Source: Alphaproteobacteria bacterium
GTDB taxonomy: Bacteria > Pseudomonadota > Alphaproteobacteria > Rs-D84
DNA: 64,000 bases
Assembly (NCBI GenBank): GCA_017503725.1
Contig: JAFVSL010000006.1
Location: 37,505 to 101,504, forward strand
Reading direction: 5' to 3'
The notes under the pieces are model-generated. The model did no database searches. It saw only the letters and a program-made list of their open reading frames with translations, and had not been told where the DNA came from. The translations under genes were made by a program, and so were the position numbers. Below are positions 24,478 through 33,053 of this stretch, piece after piece (the stretch's first letter is position 1; every line of letters starts with the position of its first letter).

Positions 24478-25416
24478 ATGGGAAATAAGTTAATTGGCTA
24501 TGGTGCATATTTGCCGTCTCGCGTTATGACTAATGCCGATTTTGAACGTATTATGGACACGACCGACGAATGGATTGTCACGCGTACGGGAATTCGTGAA
24601 CGTCATATTGCGCGCGAAGATGAAACGGTTGTTGATATGGCCGTTATTGCGGCACGGCGTGCGCTGGAAAATGCCGCCTTGACCATAGATGATATCGATA
24701 TGCTGATTGTGGCAACGACAACGCCGGAATTGGATTTTCCGTCCGTTGGGGTTCAAATTCTGGGGCGCCTGGGGGCAACCCGAAATCAGCCCGCCTTTGA
24801 TGTTCGTGGTGCGTGTACGGGCTATATTTATGCGCTGCATACGGCGCGTGCGTTCTTTACCGCCGGTATGCACCAGCGTATTATGATTATTGGTGCGGAA
24901 AAAATGTCGCGCTTTATTGATTGGTCTGATCGCAGTACGGCTGTTTTATTCGGTGATGGTGCCGGTGCGTTAATATTTGAACGTTCCACATCCAGTTATT
25001 CTGGAATTATCGATACGGTTGTAATGGCCGACGGTGCGGGCTATGATATGTTGCACGGCACGAACGACCATAAAATCGAAATGAATGGTCCCGAAACATA
25101 TCGGCGCGCGATTATGTCAATGCCACACGCGGCGCGTTACATAATGGAACACGCGGGAATTACGGCCGACAATGTCGACTGGATTATCCCGCACCAGGCG
25201 AACCTGCGCATAATTGAAAGTTGTGCGGCACGCCTGGAATTTCCACTGAACAAGATTTTGGTTACGGTGGACAGACACGCAAATACCAGTGGCGCATCCG
25301 GTGTTTTAGCACTGGCATATGGATTTGAATCTGGTATGATAAAGCACGGACAGTTAATTTTATATCCCGCATTCGGCAGTGGTCTGACCTGGGGTGCGGC
25401 ATTAATAAGGGTGTAA
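24478..25416 (+). CDS. fabH: 3-oxoacyl-ACP synthase III
   Basis: FabH condenses acetyl-CoA with malonyl-ACP to start type II fatty acid synthesis. The 312 residues have the catalytic triad context: Cys in RGACTGYIYAL (about residue 112), His in IIPHQANLRI (about 240) and Asn in HANTSGASG (about 270), and the conserved DEWIVTRTGIRERHIA near the N terminus. The ATG at 24478 follows AGGGGA; the frame is open upstream but gives a nonsense N terminus. The ihfA gene follows after 3 nt, as in the standard plsX-fabH-ihfA block, but plsX is displaced 8.5 kb upstream. Confidence 0.96.
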   Translation: MGNKLIGYGAYLPSRVMTNADFERIMDTTDEWIVTRTGIRERHIAREDETVVDMAVIAARRALENAALTIDDIDMLIVATTTPELDFPSVGVQILGRLGATRNQPAFDVRGACTGYIYALHTARAFFTAGMHQRIMIIGAEKMSRFIDWSDRSTAVLFGDGAGALIFERSTSSYSGIIDTVVMADGAGYDMLHGTNDHKIEMNGPETYRRAIMSMPHAARYIMEHAGITADNVDWIIPHQANLRIIESCAARLEFPLNKILVTVDRHANTSGASGVLALAYGFESGMIKHGQLILYPAFGSGLTWGAALIRV

Positions 25417-25419
25417 CAA

Positions 25420-25707
25420 ATGGCAACAGTAACAAGAAGTGATTTAGCAGATAAACTGCGCGATAAGTTTGGTTTAACATCGGCGGACGCGTACAAATTG
25501 GTTGATGTGATATTTGATGAAATAAGTGAATCTTTGCTTCACGGGGAAGAGGTCAAGTTTGCCGGATTCGGCACATTCAAGATTTTGGAAAAGAATGCTC
25601 GTATGGGTCGTAACCCAAAGACGGGCGAACCTGCACTAATCACGGCGCGCAACGTTGTCACATTCCGCCCCAGCACGGAATTCAGAAACCGTGTCGCCAA
25701 GAAATAA
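25420..25707 (+). CDS. ihfA: Integration host factor subunit alpha
   Basis: A DNA-bending HU/IHF-family protein of 95 residues. The N-terminal helices (TRSDLADKLRDKFGLTSADA) and the beta-arm segment with the family signature GFGTFKILEKNARMGRNPKT are present; NPKTGEPALI contains the intercalating Pro. Position directly behind fabH (3 nt) supports IHF-alpha over HU. A MerR-family gene that often follows is missing; a shared terminator and mraZ on the other strand follow instead. Confidence 0.92.
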   Translation: MATVTRSDLADKLRDKFGLTSADAYKLVDVIFDEISESLLHGEEVKFAGFGTFKILEKNARMGRNPKTGEPALITARNVVTFRPSTEFRNRVAKK

Positions 25708-25735
25708 AAAATCCCGCCATATGGCGGGATTTTTT
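25706..25735. terminator. Bidirectional terminator between ihfA and mraZ
   Basis: AAAAAATCCCGCCAT-ATGGCGGGATTTTTT, a perfect GC-rich palindrome with A- and T-tracts on the two sides, serving the two convergent genes. Confidence 0.93.
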
Positions 25736-26183
25736 ATAAAGAAATCTTTAAATTTGGGCGCGTCTCGCGTAAATTGCTAAGGGCTTTTTCCTGAACCTTG
25801 CGGAATGCATCCGGGTTCCAAATTTGAAAACTGTTCCCGCGACCAACAAATACGGCGCGATCGGTAATTCCGGCGTGCGCCAACAGGTCAGATGGAATAA
25901 CAATGCGCCCCGTCACGTCAAATGCCAGTTGGCGTGCATCCGCAAACAGCATTGCCGACAAATCATCCAGATTGCTGTCAAAAACGCCCATTTGGTCGGT
26001 GGCGGATGCCATAGCCTCCATTCTGGACATTGAAAAACCCTCGATACAGTTGTTTGTAAATGAACGAAACAGTACAACCCCCGCAAATTTTTCATTTGCG
26101 ACCGAAGCCCGGAAAGATGCCGGCACCGAAATGCGTCCCTTGGTATCCAAACGATTTTCATAAGATGAGAGAAACAATGACAT
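25734..26183 (-). CDS. mraZ: Transcriptional regulator/division protein MraZ
   Basis: The 149-residue product has two SpoVT/AbrB-like halves. The first has NRLDTKGRISVPASFR and the second has FDVTGRIVIPSDLLAHA, each with the D-x-x-G-R-I-x-(V/I)-P signature. In most bacteria mraZ opens the division and cell wall cluster and represses it; here no rsmH (mraW) or ftsL follows, because its 3' end meets ihfA convergently. It therefore appears detached from the dcw cluster. AGGA abuts the ATG with almost no spacing, so translation initiation may be weak. A 14-bp GC palindrome lies in the leader. Confidence 0.9.
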   Translation of the reverse strand: MSLFLSSYENRLDTKGRISVPASFRASVANEKFAGVVLFRSFTNNCIEGFSMSRMEAMASATDQMGVFDSNLDDLSAMLFADARQLAFDVTGRIVIPSDLLAHAGITDRAVFVGRGNSFQIWNPDAFRKVQEKALSNLRETRPNLKISL

Positions 26184-26204
26184 TCCTGCTTCTTGTGTTA
26201 TTCG

Positions 26205-26218
26205 CGGGGCGCGCCCCG
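26205..26218. repeat. 14-bp perfect GC palindrome in the mraZ leader
   Basis: CGGGGCGCGCCCCG lies 22 nt upstream of the mraZ ATG inside AT-rich DNA. It could be an operator or an RNA hairpin near the ribosome site. It does not look like the direct TGGG repeats to which MraZ binds in E. coli. Confidence 0.6.
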
Positions 26219-26575
26219 ATGTTAGTCTTTCCGTCTTCGTAATTAAAATGTAGCACGGGCATATATGGTTGTCAATGACATTTTATAGTTATTGTATGGT
26301 ATTTTATGGTTTTTGTAACAAAAAATAAAAAAATTAAAATAAAATGAAAATAAATATATTTTATGCTTGACCTGCGATTCGTTTTTGTTCTAAGATATTT
26401 GTATAGACAAGGGAAAAAGAAATAAAAAGCCCAGAAAACCGCATAAAACCGGATTTCTGCCAAAAAACAAAACAAAGGAAAAAATAAAATTCGAATTTTG
26501 TAAATACTAATGTAAATACAGGGTTTGAATTAAATTTTTACCACAACCGCATCCCAAGGAAGGAGGGGAACGCAC
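26219..26575. other. 357-bp AT-rich intergenic region with outward promoters
   Basis: No gene is visible here. The left part must carry the mraZ promoter. On the plus strand TTGACC (26367-26372) and TAAGAT (26391-26396), 18 nt apart, form a candidate promoter giving a leader of about 170 nt for the gene at 26576. The leader is A-rich and ends in an unusually strong ribosome site (AAGGAAGGAGGGG). Confidence 0.5.
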
Positions 26576-26911
26576 ATGACAACAAATATCAAAGAAATTA
26601 TGATTGCCCTGAACCAAGTTTTAACAACAACCGTCTGGGTAAACGAAGATCGTCAAATTGTATCATTGGCAGACGAATTAAAAATCGGCAAAAATAACGC
26701 CCCACGTTCTATCGAAGATTTGGCACGTACATCACTGGTTGGTGCATATGTGTCCTTGCAAATTCGCACAGATAATTTTGATGTTGCGGCCGAAAGTATG
26801 GAAACCCGTGATTTGGCATTGCGCGTCAAAGAAATGGTCTTTGCAGAGGCTAAAAAGATTATGGATGCATCCAACGTTGCAGACAAAGCGCACGTTGCAA
26901 TGGCGGCATAA
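26576..26911 (+). CDS. Small conserved-looking protein of unknown function
   Basis: I do not recognise this 111-residue soluble protein. It has no signal peptide or membrane segment. It is helical and Ala/Met-rich with alternating acidic and basic residues (KEIMIALNQVLTTT, RTSLVGAYVSLQIR, ALRVKEMVFAEAKKIMDAS). The ribosome site AAGGAGGGG, 7-8 nt before the ATG, is the strongest in the window and hints at high expression. A long leader precedes it and a structured 3' region with two hairpins follows. It is monocistronic. Candidates such as a nucleoid or stress protein cannot be distinguished by eye. Confidence 0.75.
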   Translation: MTTNIKEIMIALNQVLTTTVWVNEDRQIVSLADELKIGKNNAPRSIEDLARTSLVGAYVSLQIRTDNFDVAAESMETRDLALRVKEMVFAEAKKIMDASNVADKAHVAMAA

Positions 26912-26968
26912 TTTCCCGGCGCGGATGCGCATTTCTGGGCAAATTATGTGTCGTTCATCCAAGTACAG

Positions 26969-27030
26969 TTTCCGGCTACCGGAAGGAAGGGAGCCACCGT
27001 CGGTTAAGTAATTGCCGACGGTGATTTTTT
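26969..27030 (+). terminator. Two hairpins ending in an intrinsic terminator
   Basis: A small TTCCGG-CTA-CCGGAA stem (26969-26985) is followed by CACCGTCGG (26995-27003) / CCGACGGTG (27015-27023) and TTTTTT (27025-27030). It ends the transcript of the 111-residue protein. The roughly 60 nt between the stop codon and the first hairpin could be part of a structured 3' RNA. Confidence 0.8.
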
Positions 27031-27046
27031 ATAGTTGCTGATTGTG

Positions 27047-27070
27047 AAAAAAATCCCGCCAATGGCGGGG
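27047..27070 (-). terminator. Terminator of the olsB-olsA-proS transcript
   Basis: On the minus strand CCCGCC-ATT-GGCGGG is followed by a run of T (the A-run at 27047-27053 on the plus strand), just after the proS stop codon. Confidence 0.85.
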
Positions 27071-27072
27071 GG

Positions 27073-28509
27073 TTAATACGATTTCGCAACAAATACGTAT
27101 GTTGGGTCAGTGTCATCAAGGCAACGACGTGTAATTTTATGTTTTTCCATTAATGCATCAAATTGTTCATTTGTTGTCATTTCATATTTAATGCGGAAAA
27201 ATCCAATCTGACCGCCAGACAAAGCGTTATCCAATGCCACCAAGTCTGCAACGTCGTGAATCATTTCACGATTACGTTTTTCAACACGTGCAACCATATC
27301 ATTATGAATATCATGCATAATATCCTTAATTGATGCAGCTAATTCACCGGCTGTAATTGTGCGTTTGGATTCTTTGCCTAAATCACGACGTGTAATTGTT
27401 ACGGTTTTTGATTCCATCTCTCTGGCACCGATTTCAACACGCAATGGTACGCCACGCTTAATCCATTTCCACATTTTGTCTGGTGCACGCATATCGGACG
27501 TATCAACCAATACGCGAACGCCAGCGTTACGCAATTGTTCACCCAATTCTTCTGCGTATGCATTTAGTTTATCTGCCGTATCATCACGAGTAATTGGTAT
27601 AATTACAACCTGATACGGTGCCACAAATGGTGGCAAAATCAAACCATCATCATCCGAATGAATCATAAACATTGATCCCATCATACGTGTTGTCGTGCCC
27701 CAAGATGTGGTCCATGCATGCTGTAATTTACCGTCGCCGCCCAAGAACTGAATCCCAAATGATTTGGAAAAATGCTGACCCAGGTCATGCGACGTTCCGG
27801 CCTGTAAAGCCTTGCCGTCTTGCATAATATGTTCCAATGTGTATGTATGGTCTGCGCCGGCAAATCTTTCTTCGGGCGTTTTTTCGCCCATGATTGACGG
27901 TATAGCCAAGATATCACGCATATAGTCACCATACATTTTGTGCATTTTGCGTGCATCTGCATTGGCTTCTTCGTGTGTTGCAAATACATTATGCCCTTCT
28001 TGCCAGTTAAATTCAGATGTACGCAGGAACATACGTGGACGCATTTCCCAACGCATTACATTTACCCACTGATTTAATTTCATCGGCAAATCACGATAAC
28101 TTTGCACCCATCTGGACATTGCTTCGCCAATAATCGTTTCAGAAGTCGGACGAATAATGTATGGTTCGGTTAATTTTGAATCTGGGTCGGGCTGCAGTTT
28201 GCCATCAATCATTTTCAGACGATGATGTGTCACAACTGCACATTCTTTGGCAAAGCCTGCGACATGTTCAGCCTCTTTATTAAAGAAGTCAATCGGAATA
28301 AGCAATGGAAAGTTAGCATTCTGAACCCCATGTGCCTTGATACGTCTGTCCATTTCATCACGCATCAGCTCCCAAATTGCCCAACCGTATGGTTTTATTG
28401 TCATACAACCACGCACAGGGGCATTTTCAGCCAAATCTGCGGCAACGATTAAGTTCTGGTACCATTCACTGAAATTTTCTGCGCGTGTTGGTGTAATTGC
28501 TGTTTTCAT
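27073..28509 (-). CDS. proS: Prolyl-tRNA synthetase, archaeal/eukaryotic type
   Basis: Charges tRNA-Pro. The product is 478 residues. It lacks the roughly 180-residue editing insertion of the usual bacterial enzyme and instead has the class II core arrangement of the archaeal/eukaryotic 'ProS type 3'. Motif 2 is RWEMRPRMFLRTSEFNWQEG, motif 3 region GLILPPFVAPYQVVIIPI, and the anticodon domain follows. This form occurs in scattered bacteria and suggests ancient transfer or alternative inheritance relative to typical alphaproteobacteria. Without INS, Ala-tRNA-Pro editing would have to be in trans. It is the last gene after olsB and olsA (18 nt gap). Confidence 0.93.
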   Translation of the reverse strand: MKTAITPTRAENFSEWYQNLIVAADLAENAPVRGCMTIKPYGWAIWELMRDEMDRRIKAHGVQNANFPLLIPIDFFNKEAEHVAGFAKECAVVTHHRLKMIDGKLQPDPDSKLTEPYIIRPTSETIIGEAMSRWVQSYRDLPMKLNQWVNVMRWEMRPRMFLRTSEFNWQEGHNVFATHEEANADARKMHKMYGDYMRDILAIPSIMGEKTPEERFAGADHTYTLEHIMQDGKALQAGTSHDLGQHFSKSFGIQFLGGDGKLQHAWTTSWGTTTRMMGSMFMIHSDDDGLILPPFVAPYQVVIIPITRDDTADKLNAYAEELGEQLRNAGVRVLVDTSDMRAPDKMWKWIKRGVPLRVEIGAREMESKTVTITRRDLGKESKRTITAGELAASIKDIMHDIHNDMVARVEKRNREMIHDVADLVALDNALSGGQIGFFRIKYEMTTNEQFDALMEKHKITRRCLDDTDPTYVFVAKSY

Positions 28510-28527
28510 TTTATTATCTCTTATTTT

Positions 28528-29355
28528 TTATTTTGTTTTATCTTTTAATTCCATATATTTATCAGATACCTGTTTTTGCAGTACCTCTGCGATTTCTTTC
28601 CTGTTTAACCCCCCCAGGGGTGGCGGCGGCAACAATGTGATTTCAACCATAAAACCACCCAGCATCATAATATGAAACACCTGGCCGAATGCGCTGCGTT
28701 CGCGTTTGCAAAGTGGGCCCATATCCATTTTTTTGTTATCAAAGTACGCGAAATGGTCCGCCATTGTTTGTTCATCAATCGGTGTGCCATCTTTGTATCG
28801 ATAATGCATTGCCATAGGTTGCACCGTAACATTTGAATTTTCAACAAAATTAAACAGTGTACTTTTAAATGGTTTTACATATGCGCCGTTGGTGGTTGTA
28901 CCCTCTGGAAACAATATCATTGGGTATTTAACGTTTTTAACTGTTTCTTGCACCACCGCTAACGCATCACGTGCGTGTGATGGGCGACGATCAACAAAGA
29001 TTACACCAAATTTTTTTGCGACCCACCCAACCAGTGGCCAATTTTCCATTTCTTTTTTTGCAATAAAACTGCCCCGGAATGCGGACGGAAATGTCGCGAT
29101 TTCAAACACCGATATATGATTAGATACAACCATCAATGGTCGCGCATCCGACAGCTTTCCGTGCACAACAATTTTTATCCCGCCCAATTTAAGCAAGAAC
29201 CACATAAAAACCGGCATATATTGAACCGCCCAACGACGTGGCAAGAATGCGATAATTGGTATCTGAACAACAACCATCATCCAGAATGCGATAAACTTAA
29301 TCGCAGCAGTTGTGGTATTAAAAATATTCTGTTTGCGTAGTTTTGGTTTTGCCAT
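28528..29355 (-). CDS. olsA: 1-acyl-glycerol-3-phosphate-type acyltransferase, probable lyso-ornithine lipid O-acyltransferase
   Basis: A 275-residue PlsC-family membrane acyltransferase with an N-terminal hydrophobic segment. Motif I reads NHISVFE (H-x4-E instead of the canonical H-x4-D). Motif III is FPEGTTTNG, and the PPP near the C terminus is usual. Placement 3 nt after an olsB-type GNAT gene is the classic olsB-olsA pair, so its substrate is more likely lyso-ornithine lipid than lysophosphatidate. A second role in phosphatidic acid synthesis cannot be excluded. The E in motif I should still act as the acid partner of the catalytic His. Confidence 0.82.
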   Translation of the reverse strand: MAKPKLRKQNIFNTTTAAIKFIAFWMMVVVQIPIIAFLPRRWAVQYMPVFMWFLLKLGGIKIVVHGKLSDARPLMVVSNHISVFEIATFPSAFRGSFIAKKEMENWPLVGWVAKKFGVIFVDRRPSHARDALAVVQETVKNVKYPMILFPEGTTTNGAYVKPFKSTLFNFVENSNVTVQPMAMHYRYKDGTPIDEQTMADHFAYFDNKKMDMGPLCKRERSAFGQVFHIMMLGGFMVEITLLPPPPLGGLNRKEIAEVLQKQVSDKYMELKDKTK

Positions 29356-29358
29356 TGT

Positions 29359-30315
29359 TTATTCTTCTTCGTTTTTATCAGTATCTTCGACAAATTCTGC
29401 ATCGGCCGCATCTTCGTGTAATAAAAATTCAACGAATGCACGCATAACCTTTAACGGGCCGGTTACCGGGAAAGTAACAATTTTACCAATTGTTTTAATA
29501 ATTCCGTCTTTGTCTTCTTCGGCATCCCCCAGTGCATTTTCGCGCCCCAAGAAATGCTTCTGATACGTGGCATTCATTTTGCGTGTTTCCATCATAACAA
29601 ATACATCATACGAATTAAATGGCGTGTCAACAAACACCCCTTTGCCGAATGTGGCGCCCAAACGTAAATATCCCTTAATCAGTGGTGTCATTTCGTGTTT
29701 GGCATCCATTTCATCTACAAATTCAGGTGGCAAGATATTCATTCGTGCCAATTTTGGATTAACACCGTCTGCAAATTTTTCCGGCAACACCGTTGCCCGC
29801 AGACGTGGCGGTGTCAGATGGTTGTAATACAAATATGATATTGCCTGGGCGGATTTTGCGGGTTTTGTACCAACCCAAGACGCCACACCAAACAAAACAC
29901 CAATTTTGCGACGAACGATATATTCACCCAATCCCGCCCACAACATACGCATAACCAATGCGTTTTCACGATAATCTGGATCGACACAGGCACGCGACAT
30001 TTCCGCAATATTGCCACGATATTTTTTTATCTTCGAAATATTAAATTCGTTTTCTGTATAGAAGCCACCCATCTTTTCAGCGGCATTTCTATCAATAATA
30101 CGATACGTTCCAACAACACGTCCCTGATGAAAAACCGCCATATATTCCGCATATCTGTCGTATGCATCGTATTCTTCGCCCAGGGCGCGTTGTTCATCTG
30201 TGACGCCGGCGCCTTCTTCTTCTACAAAAACTTTATAGCGCAATTGGCGCACCTGTTTGCGTTCATCTTTGTTGCGTGTTAAGCGTACTTCGAAATCGCG
30301 TACCTTGATAGCCAT
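29359..30315 (-). CDS. olsB: L-ornithine N(alpha)-acyltransferase (GNAT family)
   Basis: OlsB transfers 3-hydroxyacyl from ACP to ornithine, the first step of ornithine-lipid synthesis. The 318-residue product has the OlsB/hemolysin-like acetyltransferase block: RQLRYKVFVEEEGAGV, AVFHQGRVVGTYRII, IAEMSRACVDPDYREN and GVASWVGTKP. It is followed by an acidic C-terminal extension (about 270-318) that is not part of the catalytic fold. It heads an operon with olsA and proS. Ornithine lipids lack phosphorus and often replace phospholipids under phosphate stress, but no Pho box is apparent upstream by eye. Confidence 0.85.
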   Translation of the reverse strand: MAIKVRDFEVRLTRNKDERKQVRQLRYKVFVEEEGAGVTDEQRALGEEYDAYDRYAEYMAVFHQGRVVGTYRIIDRNAAEKMGGFYTENEFNISKIKKYRGNIAEMSRACVDPDYRENALVMRMLWAGLGEYIVRRKIGVLFGVASWVGTKPAKSAQAISYLYYNHLTPPRLRATVLPEKFADGVNPKLARMNILPPEFVDEMDAKHEMTPLIKGYLRLGATFGKGVFVDTPFNSYDVFVMMETRKMNATYQKHFLGRENALGDAEEDKDGIIKTIGKIVTFPVTGPLKVMRAFVEFLLHEDAADAEFVEDTDKNEEE

Positions 30316-30383
30316 AAATATATCCTTTGTATCTATATATGTGGGAAGAGTATCAAAGAATCAGGCAATTGTAAACGTTTAAT

Positions 30384-31451
30384 TTACTTTAATTCATCCG
30401 CCAGATTTGCAATCGCAATCGCATACCAATTAGAATTATTCCATTTCTTTATCCGATAAAAGTTTGGGTATGTCAAATATGCAACAATGGCGGGCTGTGG
30501 TGCTATGTCGGTGTCCATTGGTGCACCGGTTGTTGCATCCGCAATAAGTTGCGCCCGCGCGGATTCAATCTGTGCGATGTCGGCAACCAGTCCGGCCATC
30601 ATCTGGCCCTGTGGGATTGGGGTGCCGTCTGGATTTGTGACACCCATTTCCGCCCATCCGTGCAGGGGCTTTTTTGTTTTTCCATCTAATAATGTTATAT
30701 CAAAGTCTGCCGGCAAAATCACACGACGAACAATACGTTCATTTTTATTCCAGCCTAATTTATTCAAGTAATTTCCCGCGCTGAACATCGCATCGCCAAC
30801 ACTGTTTATAATGTCAATGCGACCGTCTGCGTTACCGTCTGTGCCATACTGGGCCAGCGTCGTTGGAATAAATTGAAAATGTCCCATTGCACCCGCCCAA
30901 GAACCGTGAATATTATTTATATTCAACTTGTTCTTGTCTGCTATTTTCATCAATGCAATCAATTGATTTTCAAAAAAGGTCTCGCGTCGGCCATCATACA
31001 TCAGGGTCAGAAAGGCGTTGGTCAATTGGTGTCGCGCTTTTACCGCGCCATAGTTTGTTTCCAGTCCCCAGAACGCCAAAATCACATGCGGTGGCACGCC
31101 AAATTTTTTCTCGACCCGCCCCAGCATCGTTGGATATTTTGCGCGCATTTTTTTGCCGTCTGAAATACGTTTACTGTTGACCGTGCGATTTAGATATTGA
31201 TCCATTGTTAATTTAAATTCGGCCTGATTTTTATCGCTTTTAACAATTGACGGAATAAATGCGGGGGATTTCAGTGTTTCTTTTACTGTATTCTCTGAAA
31301 TTCCATTGGCGATTGCGCGTGTCCGCACACGGTCCAACATCCCATACCAGCGTTCTATGTCAAAAGCCCCCGCGTCCGCCGCGTATGATGTAACCGGTCC
31401 CAGCAAAGATATCAGCACGCCGCATACGCGTACCACACAGCGCAGGTTCAT
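30384..31451 (-). CDS. mltB: Lytic murein transglycosylase B
   Basis: Cleaves peptidoglycan glycan strands to 1,6-anhydromuropeptides in the periplasm. A Sec signal peptide (ending SYAADA, about residues 1-25) and no lipobox point to a soluble form. The catalytic Glu lies in AFWGLETNYGAV (about residue 130), and the SWAGAMGHFQFIPTTL block is diagnostic of the MltB family. The product is 355 residues, as expected. It follows an outer-membrane barrel gene (18 nt gap) on the same strand and is probably co-transcribed. Confidence 0.92.
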   Translation of the reverse strand: MNLRCVVRVCGVLISLLGPVTSYAADAGAFDIERWYGMLDRVRTRAIANGISENTVKETLKSPAFIPSIVKSDKNQAEFKLTMDQYLNRTVNSKRISDGKKMRAKYPTMLGRVEKKFGVPPHVILAFWGLETNYGAVKARHQLTNAFLTLMYDGRRETFFENQLIALMKIADKNKLNINNIHGSWAGAMGHFQFIPTTLAQYGTDGNADGRIDIINSVGDAMFSAGNYLNKLGWNKNERIVRRVILPADFDITLLDGKTKKPLHGWAEMGVTNPDGTPIPQGQMMAGLVADIAQIESARAQLIADATTGAPMDTDIAPQPAIVAYLTYPNFYRIKKWNNSNWYAIAIANLADELK

Positions 31452-31469
31452 AAACGTCCCTTTTGTACC

Positions 31470-32954
31470 CTAGAATGAATATTTTACGCCAATATGCAAT
31501 CCAAAAGATTGCCAGGTGGCTTTTTTCAATGAATTGCTGACGTATTCGGTGTATGGGGCAATTTCCTCTATCATAGGATTACCGTTTTCGTCGGTTTTGA
31601 TTGTGCCATCATCGTTATAGGCATAATCATAAGAACCCGCAACATACAATTCGCCTGGAATCTGACCCACGTGGAAACAGTTTGTATCCGCGCGAATTGC
31701 CAATTGAACACGATCAGACAGTCTGTAATTATACTCTATTTCCGCCATATAGGAATAGGAATCATTGTCCCCTTCATCCAGGAAACTTGGGTTTTGTTGC
31801 CAGTCCGTACGATTTGGCCAAATACCTTCTGATGAATACTTGGGTAATCCAAATTGAACGTACATACGCAATTTGTCATTCAAAGTCATTTGTTTTTCAA
31901 CTTCTAACCCGACATAAAACCCAGACCAGGTTGTGTTGTATATGTGTGTTGTGCCACTGACCAGAATTGGGCCGTCGCCACCAATAATAACACACTCGCC
32001 CGCGTCAACGCCCCACGGAATATATCCCATTGCCGGGTCGTAATCACCAATCCCTAAATCTGTGCCCAATGACCCCAGGCCCGATGCCGGCGCCTGAACC
32101 AATTTGATGTCTTCTGGGGACATACAAACCTGGTACCAGCCCTCATCAGGAGCAACGTTTGTTGGTACACTGTAATAGTTTCCGTCGATGTCGCCGTAAA
32201 CATAGTCGCCCTTGTTCGTCATCAATGGCAAATAAATTCCCGGATTTGGATAGTAATGATCGCTCATTTCCAGGTTGTGTTTAAAAATTTCATAACCGAT
32301 TGTTGGCGATAACTTCCATCCTGCGATATCCCACGCGTGATGCGCAGACAGGCCGAAACGAAAATGATTTGTGCGTCCCGATAAATCCCCCATAGAAATC
32401 GTAAAGATTCCATACGCCGGGTCGGATGTGTCAAATGGTTGCAAGTCATAGTCCATCGACAATCCCCCGTGCGAGATGTCGCCATATGAATATTCTCCGT
32501 ATGCAGATAAATCAAAATCACGCAGACTAAAATTGTGTCGGGCGCCGACCGTGATTTCGTTAATAATCATATCGTCCCATTCCAGAATGGAATTTACACC
32601 CGTTTCAAACTGAAAATCGGCAAAGCGACGTGTGTATCCGGCATAAATTGATGTTGCAGGCTCGCTCTGGGTGGGCATTGCGATACCATTTGTTGTCATT
32701 GTGCCCGGCATTTGTGGAATATATGTGGGTTGACGTGGAACCTGGTACGTGTATGTCCGGGACCCAACGGTTTGCTTGTTCCCAGATGCGCCAACATATT
32801 TTGTGTACCCCGTCGCCGCATATTGGTTATATCCGGCCTGATTGGCGGTTGTTGCGCGTTGTGTTTGATAGTATGACGGCACACCCTCGTTCGCGGCAGA
32901 CGCCACCACAGGTGCCAAAATCAGCGACAAAAATGAAATTAAACCCTTTCTCAT
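31470..32954 (-). CDS. Outer-membrane beta-barrel protein, unknown function
   Basis: The product is 494 residues. It has a signal peptide (MRKGLISFLSLILAPVVASA), then a Tyr/Gln/Thr-rich low-complexity N-terminal stretch (about 25-100). A long series of amphipathic strands follows (for example FADFQFETGVNSIL, VQLAIRADTNCFHVG) and the protein ends in GLHIGVKYSF, with the C-terminal Phe typical of BAM substrates. It has the same plan as the protein encoded at 43163-44296 (Tyr/Gln/Pro-rich head, then barrel) and may belong to the same lineage-specific barrel family. Two Cys in an extracellular-looking loop could form a disulfide. No transport motif is visible. Confidence 0.8.
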   Translation of the reverse strand: MRKGLISFLSLILAPVVASAANEGVPSYYQTQRATTANQAGYNQYAATGYTKYVGASGNKQTVGSRTYTYQVPRQPTYIPQMPGTMTTNGIAMPTQSEPATSIYAGYTRRFADFQFETGVNSILEWDDMIINEITVGARHNFSLRDFDLSAYGEYSYGDISHGGLSMDYDLQPFDTSDPAYGIFTISMGDLSGRTNHFRFGLSAHHAWDIAGWKLSPTIGYEIFKHNLEMSDHYYPNPGIYLPLMTNKGDYVYGDIDGNYYSVPTNVAPDEGWYQVCMSPEDIKLVQAPASGLGSLGTDLGIGDYDPAMGYIPWGVDAGECVIIGGDGPILVSGTTHIYNTTWSGFYVGLEVEKQMTLNDKLRMYVQFGLPKYSSEGIWPNRTDWQQNPSFLDEGDNDSYSYMAEIEYNYRLSDRVQLAIRADTNCFHVGQIPGELYVAGSYDYAYNDDGTIKTDENGNPMIEEIAPYTEYVSNSLKKATWQSFGLHIGVKYSF

Positions 32955-33018
32955 TCCAACATTCGTTGATTTATTATATCACAAAAAAGGTCCCCATAAA
33001 AGTGTTTTCATTTATTTC

Positions 33019-33046
33019 TTGCACGATGCCGGGCGCGGTGTAAAAT
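33019..33046 (+). promoter_or_regulatory. Promoter for hemW with near-leaderless start
   Basis: TTGCAC (33019-33024) and TAAAAT (33041-33046), 16 nt apart. The hemW ATG at 33054 is 7 nt past the -10, so the transcript should begin almost at the start codon. The -35 sits in CTTGCACGATGCCGGG, nearly shared with the promoter at 43103. Confidence 0.55.
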
Positions 33047-33053
33047 AAGGCTT

